Part shown: positions 56,437 to 64,000 of the stretch, in pieces
How positions within the stretch are numbered: position 1 is the first letter of the stretch
Layout of the letters: the number at the start of each line of letters is the position of its first letter
Assembly (NCBI RefSeq): GCF_028476545.1
Contig: NW_026731930.1
Location: forward strand, 605,001-669,000
From: Physella acuta
Taxonomy: Eukaryota; Mollusca; Gastropoda; Physidae
Length of the DNA stretch: 64,000 nt
Direction: 5' to 3'
Program-made: the position numbers and the translations under genes
The notes under the pieces: model-generated
Databases searched by the model: none
Told to the model about the DNA's origin: nothing
What the model saw: the letters and a program-made list of their open reading frames with translations, nothing else

Positions 56437-57960
56437 TTGGAGAAGTTGCTGAGCAAGCTGTGTGCACGGATGTTTACCATTTCGATGTTTACAAAGATAA
56501 CAGACATCATGAAATTGAAAACAAGAGTGCAAATAGATCATTACAGGCTTGATTGAAAAGAATTCCAATTTTATTCCATTGTCTGGTCACATCCCTGTTG
56601 AGAATGTGACCAGAATGTAGTAATGTGATGCTGTGGATATGTTGAGAAGAGGGTATAATGAAAAAAAAAATAGAGGGAAATATATCATCTGAAATTTTTC
56701 AAGTAATTCTTGATGCTGCTAAAGATTCATACCCTGAAGAAATAGTCCATGAGCTGCCTTCAGACAATGCTGATCAGCTTGTTTCAAATTTAGATAAGAT
56801 CCTAGAATGGTTAGCATTATGGAAGCAGCAACATTGACACTGAAAACTACATCATCACAAGGAAAGATGGGCTCAGCAGATCTGGAAATGTTACCAAACC
56901 ACCTGAACTACGCTGTATTATGACTACTCCATGTTTTATCAAGCCAATAATGGGAAACTGAGTTCACTTTATTTCCCCATTTAACTTAGTTTTCATGGTT
57001 GGCTAATAATGATAGTGAATATGCAGTGTTGTCAGCTGGATTAAGCATTTTATTTATGATTGTATGCATTCAGTTTGTTGAGTAAGAGAATAATATTTGA
57101 TGAGCAACTTCCAATATTTTGTTCATATTTTGGATTTAGTAGCTTTTAAAAAATTGCCTGTAAATATTTTTTGAATTTCGAGAAAACAAATGTGTTGATA
57201 GTTTGCCATTGAACCTGCAGTTTTTGTTGTACCATTAGATTGTGTGTAGATATTGCAGTGTGAGAAACTCATTGTTTTAAAACTAAGTTTCTCTGGAGTG
57301 ATGAGCTAGCTTCTTAGGTAAAGTAAGAATAAGTTATATTTCTGATAATTGTATATACATAGCCATGTTGTGACTTATGGTGTGCAACTGTAGGATTTTA
57401 GTCACCAGATAGAACGGATCTTATACCAGTTTTTAATTGTGTGGCAAAAAGGACTTCATGTGTTCACATTGAACATTTAAAACAAAATTTAATGATATGC
57501 CTTAATATTTCACTTTTTATAAGTGGAATAGCTTGTTGATTTTGGGCTTTAGAAAAATAGTCCCTAAATTATGTTGTTTTAATTTCATTTAGGAGTCTAT
57601 CATGCATATTTGTGAAATGTAAGGGACAGTAATTCAGTCAGTAAACTGATTCACAGTGCTTTTTTCTTTCCTATTTTATTGTAGCATTAAAGTAACATGT
57701 ACACCATGTTTAGTTTTTTTGTTACATGTGTCATAAAAAAGGATTTTACAAAGAAGAAAAAAGTGTTTTTGGTTTTTAGTCTACATATCATGCATTTATG
57801 ATAGGAAACATATGGTACAGCAGCAATACTTCAATGGTGATGTTATATTCCTATAATAAATAACTATGGGAATATTAAGAGATAATAAACTGTTTTATTT
57901 ATAAAATTTTTTTATCTAAAAACAATAAAAAAAGATAAAAAAAAATAAAAAAAGAATAAT

Positions 57961-58229
57961 AACACTATTAAACAAAACAAGTGTATGTCTGTATTAGAAT
58001 CCATATGGTTAAATTTAACTAGTCAACACCTGCGGTTATGTCTGATGGATAGGTAAGCAGCTTTAATATCTTTAATATCGTATGTTAAAAAAATAATATG
58101 TCATATAAACAGGCGATGAAAAAAAAAACGGACTGAACAAATGTGTGGACACACCCCGTCAACTTAACATCTATATGAGCACAATCCGTCAACTGATTAT
58201 CTACGTAAACACAATCTTTCAACTGAACA
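57961..58229. repeat. Family A copy 8, right part
   Basis: GTGTATGTCTGTATTAGAAT, AGTCAACACCTGCGGTTATG, AATATCGTATGTTA, CATATAAACAGGCGATGAAA match 11,953-12,340. These are followed by ~30-bp repeats ACATCTATATGAGCACAAT / TTATCTACGTAAACACAAT (compare 21,000-21,085). Confidence 0.65.
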
Positions 58230-58626
58230 TCTATATATATAATTCTCTTCTGGGAGCCGTTAGAAAACAAGCTGCAAGCGCCTCCTTGCAGTCCCCTCTC
58301 TTTCTCTCTATAACTACCACCCCCACCCCACCCCCACATTGTCTGGTGAGCTGTGGTCACGCTGTTTACATTTTACAATTATAGAGACGGGTTTGGTGAC
58401 GGCTATTAGGGGCAGATAATTTAGTTTGAAACGATTTTAAACTTAGAGGGGGTAACTAAGAGGAGGCTGCTTTCACGTGGGGGGGGGGAGGGGGGGGGGT
58501 TAGTGTTTTTAAGCAAATATTTTCAGTGGCAGCATTGGTACTGTCGAATTCACAAATTATAAATTACTGAAAAGTAGAAAAAAAACAACTAAATAGCGGC
58601 GTATGATACGCAGCGGGTCGGCTCGT
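58230..58626 (+). mobile_element. Non-autonomous Helitron, 397 bp
   Basis: TCTATATATATAATTCTCTT after host A (58,229). The 3' end GCGTATGATACGC hairpin (58,600-58,612), then AGCGGGTCGGCTCG followed by host T; CTCG is one change from CTRR-type CTAG. Shares its whole interior with the minus-strand copy at 32,076-32,391. Confidence 0.8.
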
Positions 58627-59592
58627 GTATTTTAATTAAACAAAACATTCCCAAACGGACTCATTATATTACTTAAACTCGAATTAATTGTTCAGTTTCG
58701 TATTATGATATTTAGTTTATTCTAGTATATATAAAATAAAAAGTATATGGGAGCTGTATGTCAAGTAGGTCAAGTTACTACAACAGAATAACACATAACT
58801 GGTAACTCAGATGGGTACCTGACTAAGGGTGGAAAAACTACTGCGCCAGGTAAACAAGGTAATTAAAAAGTCTAGTGACAATTTTAGCGCAATTTCCTTA
58901 TGTTATCTACAAATAGCTCTGTCGTAGCGTAAATCAAGAGCAGGGTTAGTAAAACCATTGGTTAGTTATTAAAACGTTTTTTATTTTTATTTTTTTCAGT
59001 ATTTTACATGTTTTATTTACAATAGAGTTACATGACTAAAAACCATTGCGCGCCTACTGAACGTGATGGCGCAGCCATGGAACGCGATGGCGCAGCTATT
59101 GAACGTGATGACGCGTGTGGTGTGGTTGGAAAAAATGCCTACTAATTCGGTCCAAATTTTAATTAATTCGAAATTTTTTTTGTGACCGAACGAAAGGATA
59201 TTTTTGAAAACATTCTTCGGCAATATTGTTCTAAATTATGGCAGAAATCGATTGGTACATGTTTCAAGTCGCTAAGTGGTCTGGTTGCCGAGATATGGGC
59301 CAAAAACTGATTTTTTTCGAGGTTTTTTGGCTTTTCCGGGAAATACATGAAAGAAACCCGGAATTTTTATGGCCTATGCTCATTCTCGTAACTTGCTTAA
59401 CATAATTGCTTTTGGAACTAGTCATCGATATTGCTTCGTTGAGGAGGAGATACGACTTAAAGCCCGGACACACATTCATCCATACATTCATTCATTCATT
59501 CATTCATTCATCCATCCATTCCCAGAAATGACGAGTTAATAAACGCAATTCTCCAGAATGGAAATTGCGCTAAAAACCCTTACAAAACACAT
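58627..59592. repeat. Mixed dispersed scraps, unclassified repeat with CATT tail
   Basis: Positions 58,805-58,835 are a SINE core (AACTCAGATGGGTACCTGAC). Positions 58,970-59,070 match block C. Positions 59,045-59,110 hold three GAACGxGATGxCGCxG units. Positions 59,130-59,590 look like the 3' part of an unknown repeat (GCCGAGATATGGGCCAAAAA, AAGCCCGGACACACATTCAT) ending in a CATT tract (59,471-59,520) and a short unique tail. No gene. Confidence 0.5.
59471..59520. repeat. (CATT)n microsatellite
   Basis: CATTCATC/CATTCATT tetranucleotide tract with a few C substitutions. Confidence 0.93.
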
Positions 59593-59638
59593 AACAAATA
59601 TTACACATGGATTTTAGTTAAAAGGCCGAGAAGTGAAA
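59593..59638 (-). pseudogene. U2 snRNA 5'-end-like segment (antisense), family B
   Basis: The plus strand GTTAAAAGGCCGAGAAGTGA is close to the reverse complement of U2 nucleotides 2-21 (GCCAAAAGGCCGAGAAGCGA), and ATTTTAGTT keeps the neighbouring part. Confidence 0.6.
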
Positions 59639-59753
59639 TGGTGCATTCAATCACTCGACTACTCCGACCATTGTGTTGTCTACTTTAAATGACAGTTTCA
59701 ATAACTGATTAAGGATTGTATTAACATAATCTCTGCCATATTGAACTCACACA

Positions 59754-60036
59754 CAGGGGCGTAGCGAGGGGGGGGCGGGGGGTGCGGACCGCACCGGGTG
59801 ACACCATTTAGGGGGGTGACACCAAGGCAAAAAATAGCAAAATATATAGAGAAAAACTCGAGGGGGGTGCAAATCGAAAGTTTGAGGGGGGGGGGGGTGC
59901 AAATCGAAAACTCGAGGGGGGGGGGGGTGCAAATCGAAAACTTGAAACTTTGTCCCTGGGAAGGGTCTCTATGCCTCTGGGGGGGTGACACCATTAAGTG
60001 CCGCACCGGGTGACACCCGACCTCGCTACGCCACTG
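59754..60036. mobile_element. MITE, GGCGTAGCGAGG family, 283 bp, 8-bp TSD (hAT-like)
   Basis: Ends CAGGGGCGTAGCGAGG and (complement of right end) CAGTGGCGTAGCGAGG. The perfect 8-bp duplication CTCACACA lies at 59,746-59,753 and 60,037-60,044. Other family B copies show the uninterrupted TTGAACTCACACAC..CAACTTTATATT (for example 22.7, 38.4, 49.9 and 62.5 kb), so ends and duplication are certain. CAG...CTG ends plus 8-bp duplications point to hAT. Internal TGACACC and GGTGCAAATCGAAA modules repeat three times between G-runs. Proline-rich frames over it are artefacts. Confidence 0.93.
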
Positions 60037-60560
60037 CTCACACACAACTTTATATTGAGCCACATCAGAACCGTTCCCAACATAGCCATTATATATCATA
60101 CATATATATTTTTTATTTAGTTTATTTTAAATGTCTAAATGTTAGTAAAATTTCTAGCATCGAATTACAAAACAAAAAAGTGATTATAGTAATGTAAGGC
60201 TACTATACTGTTAATCTTGTTTAGCAATGTAAGTGTTATGTTGCATTTTTTAAATTTTGTATTATTATTTTTATTTTTCAATATTGTTCTGAAAAACTTA
60301 TCAGGGGAAGTAAATACATTAACAAAGCAAGTACATAAACTAAATTGAAAAAAAAAAGAATTAAAACACGCATATTTGCTATTAAGTGTATAAACATAAA
60401 CAATCAAAAAAATATAATTCAAAATGATTAGTGATTACAATTTGTAATGCATTTAAATGTTGTGCTTCAAAACATCAACATATAAACCGATACATTAACT
60501 GTTTAGTGTACACATTTTAAAGACAAGTTCATAAACGGCAAATAATTTTTTCGCTACTAC

Positions 60561-60732
60561 AATCGGATATGAGAACGAGGTTAATAAAACCTGCCTTTAA
60601 CTAAATGTGTAACAAACAGAAACAATAATTAACTAAGTTTATTCTAAATGAAAGACATCTCGCTACTACTCAACAGCTTCAACTAGTCAATCCCACTCCC
60701 CACTACTCCACATTTATAGCATAGAGCCCATG
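60561..60732. other. Unrecognised spacer
   Basis: No gene; ends in CCCATG at the MITE. Confidence 0.35.
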
Positions 60733-61117
60733 GGGGTCATCCATAAATGACGTCACGCTTTTTTTGACGATGATTTTTACCTCCCTCTCTCCCCTCCGTC
60801 ACACGTCGTCACAAAAAGCCAGACCCCCCCTAAAATGACGTCACACCTCAACCTACAACCCCCCTCAAAATTGCGGTTGAATTTTTTTTAAACATCGATA
60901 TTTTTCCAAAATCTTGTCTAAACTATTACAGTTTATTAAAACAGTTATCTAAAACGCGAAATAACGTCTCTAATTCGTTTTCTAACATTGCTTTTTTATA
61001 ATGCAAAAATGTGACGTCGCAACATCTGACCCCCCCCTTCCCCCTCATCACATATCGTCACAGAATTACGGACCCCCCCCTCCCCCTACGAGTGTGACGT
61101 CATTTATGGATGAATCC
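60733..61117. mobile_element. MITE with GGGGTC termini, ~385 bp
   Basis: GGGGTCATCCATAAATGACG at the left. The complement of the right end is GGATTCATCCATAAATGACG. The interior is the reverse-orientation counterpart of the 434-bp copy at 17,633 (for example CTCCGTCACACGTCGTCAC, CAACCTACAACCCCCCTC, TTTTTTATAATGCAAAAA). CATG precedes the left end and ATG follows the right end, compatible with a 4-bp duplication CATG that lost one C. Confidence 0.9.
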
Positions 61118-61429
61118 ATGTTAGAACGTATTAGGCAGGACAGCCGTATTAAAGGATTGCCAATTCCAAATTAATGGCCAGGAAAATTATAGCATAAACT
61201 AACGACACCAATATTTAACTACAGACGCAGATAGGCAGTGGTGACTAAATCAATGCAGTGTAATACACAATTCTAGGAAACGTATAGGTAAGACAAAATA
61301 CGACACCACAATTATAGTGACAGACAAACTCACATGGACGAGACTGACGGACAAGATTACCCAGAAGCTGGACAAGTATACACATTACAGCACAACCATT
61401 AGGGCAGCGCTAATTAACATATACATATT
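61118..61429. other. Intergenic, no gene seen
   Basis: The open frame from 61,317 shows no motif. A few ACAxACTxACGGACA words occur. Confidence 0.35.
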
Positions 61430-64000
61430 ACCAAAACATATATTTACAGTCACTGTTAGCAAAATACCAACCCACTTTATACAACAAACAAATAAAAACA
61501 TTTTATTTTTAAAACAACCGTTAGAAATATCAACAACCAAACTCGAATACAAAATAAATAAAAAGAGGTATAGTACTACATGTTATTAGAACACACATTA
61601 ACACTTTCAGGCATGAAAACTTAGATACAATTAGCCTAGAGCCACACTACTACTTATAAGCACCATACTTACAGGACAGATAATTAACAAGATATTAAAG
61701 CCAACAAACACACCATATTACGGAGTGACAGACATAGGCCGATTGTATATTGTTGATTTATAATTCCTTTAAAGCTATTTTAGATCTTAACATAATTCAT
61801 GCATCATCTCAACTTGCATATCGCCATAGAAGGCCTTCATGTCCAGTCTTAAAACCTTCATGATAACATATTCATTTTAATCTTAATTCTCCTTTAGATT
61901 ACCAGCCAAAGGGATAGAAAAACGGAAAAACTACATAACTCAATAAGCTACAGTTTTGTATTTACCTTCCCCACTGTTGAGAAATAAGTAATAATGTGTT
62001 ACCACTCACGGAGTATACTCTATCACAATATCTAATCACACATTATTTAATTAGTTTGCACTTGATAATCTGCCTGTGCACATTATTTTGATTATCACAT
62101 TTTTTAGCAAGTAACTTAAGTAAATATTAAAGTAGTAGTTCAACAACCAACAGAAAATAGCCTTACATATTAGCTAGAGATTTAAAATATATAAGTACGA
62201 AAAATTTAGCATGAAATATAGAAAAGAAATGTTACAATATCAGATGTCAGATATCAAATGTTACAACATCACATTATAATCAGTAACTACTGCATATCGC
62301 ACAATTGCTCTCTCGAAAGTCACGAGTTCGGTTCCCGTAGTCGAGTCCAACTAGCTTAATGAGAAACTGTGGCCATGGCTAAGACCTCCATACAGAACCC
62401 ATAACAGACAGTACGCTTTGATTTGCGTCAAAATGCCGAGAAGAGAATCGGTGCAATCAATCACGTGACTATTCCGACTATTTGCTTTAAGTGACAGTTC
62501 CCATAACTTAATTAGGGAATGTATTAACATAATACCTGCCATATTGAACTCACACTCAAGTTTATATTGAGCTACATGTAATACATTTTATATTTGCTAA
62601 TTTATAATGTGTTCCTATGATTAAATACAATGTCTCCATAATTTTTATTTTATTTTAACATTGCAGATAAATTTTTCTTGCTTAGAAATTTTGCAAGGGA
62701 AATAATTAGTTTTTAATAGACACAATAATGTTAGTAAAATAATTGGAAACAAAATCAAATAAAAAAATGTATGCGTGAAAACATACTTATAACCGTAATT
62801 TAATTGTTTCAATAATGATCAAAATATGTTTAGTTGCATTTGTAAAATGTTTAAACAATCTTTATAAATATAAACATAAATACAGTATTGTTATGTTTTA
62901 CTCTTTTGAAAGACAATCGAAAATCTCGTTGGTTCAATGTTTGGTTTTGCTGAATCCTGTGAAGTTTTACCGTTTGGTTTATTTTCCATTCTTATTATAA
63001 AATAAATTATAAAATTTTAAAATGAATGCATTATAATTTTATATTAGATGCTATATTAAAAATGTCGTTGGCCTATCATAACTTTATCCCAATTACCAAG
63101 CACTCTGTACATGGCGATCATTTTTTTTTTCTTTTACATTTGTATTGTTATGCTTCAATATTAAATGTAGAACCTTTAATGTGTTCACATAGATAATATT
63201 ATTTGTTCAAACACAATGTGGTTTTGTGATTAATGCATTTTAATGAATGTCTCATACTAAGACACATGTAAAATGTATTATGTCCTGTACCTGTTTGGTA
63301 CATTAATACATGAATAATCCTGAGATTTATCAGTCGTTAAGCGTATACGCATATACGAACGAACTCTATTTTTATCTCTCGCTTACATCAGGGTACCAGA
63401 TATATAAGGGATGATCTATAAATGACGACATATCTGGATAGGGGAGGGGATAGAAGAGGGGGGTTTGGTTAGGTTACGATGGAGAAAAACTAAAGACGTG
63501 TATGCACTAAAACATTTAGCAAATGAGTTTTAACCATAATTTCGCTTGTCAAGAAAGTCAGGGTAGGTAAAGCTATAAAAAAAAAATAAACCTTAAAAAA
63601 TACCATTGAATGTGTAATGTAATTTTGAGGGAGAGATTTGGTAAAGTGAGGCTTGATATCATTTTAGGGGAGGAGGAAGCACGCATCATTCATGGCCACA
63701 ACAAAGGAAGGAGTTGCTTATCCACAGATTTTGCAAAATATCTTTAGTTGTGGTTTAATCGCAAATGTAAAAGTCAAATTTAGCGCTGATTTCATTATTT
63801 GAAAAAGCCAGCAGAGTAAACATTTCGCAATTTACAGTCTTCTATTTACTGTTCTGTAACTGATGTGCATACATCTAGTTTCAAATATTATCGGAAAAAA
63901 ATATGAATATGGGGATTCTACATTCTGACATATTCAAGTGATGTGTACTTTAGTCCTACCTAAGTCATTGTCTTGTGTGTGTTGTTATATTTATAGTTGT
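61430..64000. repeat. Family B copy 9, longest continuous run
   Basis: Order: block aligned with 3,310-3,960 (61,430-62,150), a strongly eroded SINE (GAGTTCGGTTCCCGTAGTCG, GGCCATGGCTAAGACCTCCA), U2-like 62,403-62,448, ATTGAACTCACACTCAAG, GCAAGGGAAATAATTAG, TGAAAGACAATCGAAAATCT, AAGCACTCTGTACATGGCG, and the old MITE-like tail from 63,410 (GGGATGATCTATAAATGACG, TTTTAGGGGAGGAGGAAGCA). Continues to the window edge. Confidence 0.72.
62403..62448 (-). pseudogene. U2 snRNA 5'-end-like segment (antisense), family B
   Basis: The minus strand reads ATTCTCTTCTCGGCATTTTG, then ..ATCAAAGCGTACTGTCTG, keeping CTTCTCGGC, TTTTG, ATCAA and TCTGTT of U2 nucleotides 5-44. Confidence 0.6.

Larger units (their letters stand above)
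54834..57960 (+). pseudogene. AK6: Processed pseudogene of adenylate kinase 6, split by a Helitron
   Basis: AK6 (also hCINAP/Fap7) is a small nuclear nucleoside monophosphate kinase/ATPase linked to ribosome maturation. From ATG at 54,834: MAAVSRV.., Walker A GTPGTGKST (usual AK6: GTPGVGKTT), LAKELSQRSGLNYIN to 54,947. A Helitron follows, then IGEVAEQ at 56,437 onward. The middle is strongly eroded, with frameshifts and stops. The end is clear: RGYNEKK (~56,652-56,672), a frameshift in an A-run, then SSEIFQVILDAAKDSYPEEI and VHELPSDNADQLVSNLDKIL ending EWLALWKQQH with stop 56,835-56,837 (human: EIFQVLYEEA.., EEIVHQLPS). No introns, a ~1-kb 3' UTR with AATAAA at 57,855 and 57,884, and an A-rich tail (57,924-57,960) mark a retrocopy inserted into family A. 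Confidence 0.88.
59593..60560. repeat. Family B copy 8 with U2-like segment
   Basis: U2-like at 59,593-59,638 (ATTTTAGTTAAAAGGCCGAG, AAGTGAAAT), ATCACTCGACTACTCCGACC, CATATTGAACTCACACA, then a MITE insertion (59,754-60,036), then CACACAACTTTATATTGAGC. Downstream runs to AAAGACAAGTTCATAAACGG (60,518). Confidence 0.72.

Noticed and set aside
59698-60099. 133-residue proline-rich frame with FSICTPPPLE repeats
   Set aside because: It lies across the GGCGTAGCGAGG MITE; the repeats come from its GGTGCAAATCGAAA modules and C-runs.
62280-62345. tRNA gene (TTCGGTTCCCGTAGTCGAGTCC)
   Set aside because: It is at the position of the eroded SINE in family B; no cloverleaf with an A box and acceptor stem could be drawn.

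Overview
This is a eukaryotic, AT-rich, repeat-dominated window with no intact protein-coding host gene that I can support. The mix points to an invertebrate animal. That mix is several hAT transposons, canonical Helitrons, MITEs whose termini read GGCGTAGCGAGG or GGGGTCATCCATAAATGACGTCA, a tRNA-like SINE with a conserved GATGGGTACCTGAC core, CR1/Jockey-like and other LINE scraps, long (TA)n tracts and a retrocopy of adenylate kinase 6. A mollusc or another lophotrochozoan is my best guess, but nothing in the sequence proves the clade.

Most of the window consists of diverged copies of a few multi-hundred-base to multi-kilobase dispersed repeats. Family A has copies near 9.9-11.1, 13.1-13.9, 17.5-19.0, 24.3-26.4, 40.4-41.0, 42.3-44.7, 45.7-48.2 and 54.0-58.1 kb. 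Family B has copies near 3.6-4.7, 7.7-8.2, 21.7-24.0, 32.6-35.5, 38.0-39.8, 49.2-50.6, 59.6-60.6 and 61.4-64.0 kb. Other blocks pair up as well: 1.5-2.8 with 4.8-5.85 kb, 7.1-7.7 with 27.2-27.9 kb, 8.4-9.2 with 30.5-31.2 kb, and 19.3-19.8 with 52.7-53.1 kb. Where both families share a junction, they carry a short segment matching the reverse complement of the 5' end of U2 spliceosomal RNA; the copy at 49,737-49,758 is exact over 22 bases. In family B this segment sits next to the SINE-like module. This is the most unusual signal in the window.

Younger elements sit inside these repeats, and paralogous copies serve as empty sites that prove several insertions. They include a 434-bp MITE (17,633-18,066, 4-bp duplication GACA), a 283-bp hAT-like MITE (59,754-60,036, 8-bp duplication CTCACACA), a 206-bp hAT MITE (41,276-41,481, GCCTATCC) and a decayed full-length hAT (45,930-47,750, TCTTACAC). 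They also include a CR1/Jockey-like LINE on the minus strand (42,853-44,027), a 2.3-kb Helitron with nine ~163-bp tandem units (32,812-35,099) and short Helitrons (32,076-32,391; 58,230-58,626). A processed AK6 pseudogene (54,834-57,960) inserted into a family A copy and was itself split by a 1.49-kb Helitron.

Tandem arrays are common: 35 bp x4 at the left edge, 36 bp x19 (9,997-10,680) grown from inside a family A copy, 34 bp x3 derived from a LINE 3' coding end (two loci), 15 bp x5, ~340 bp x3 inside a Helitron, and many (TA)n tracts. Long open frames over these arrays are artefacts. There is no operon-like gene organisation; the relationships worth reading are insertion order and shared modules.
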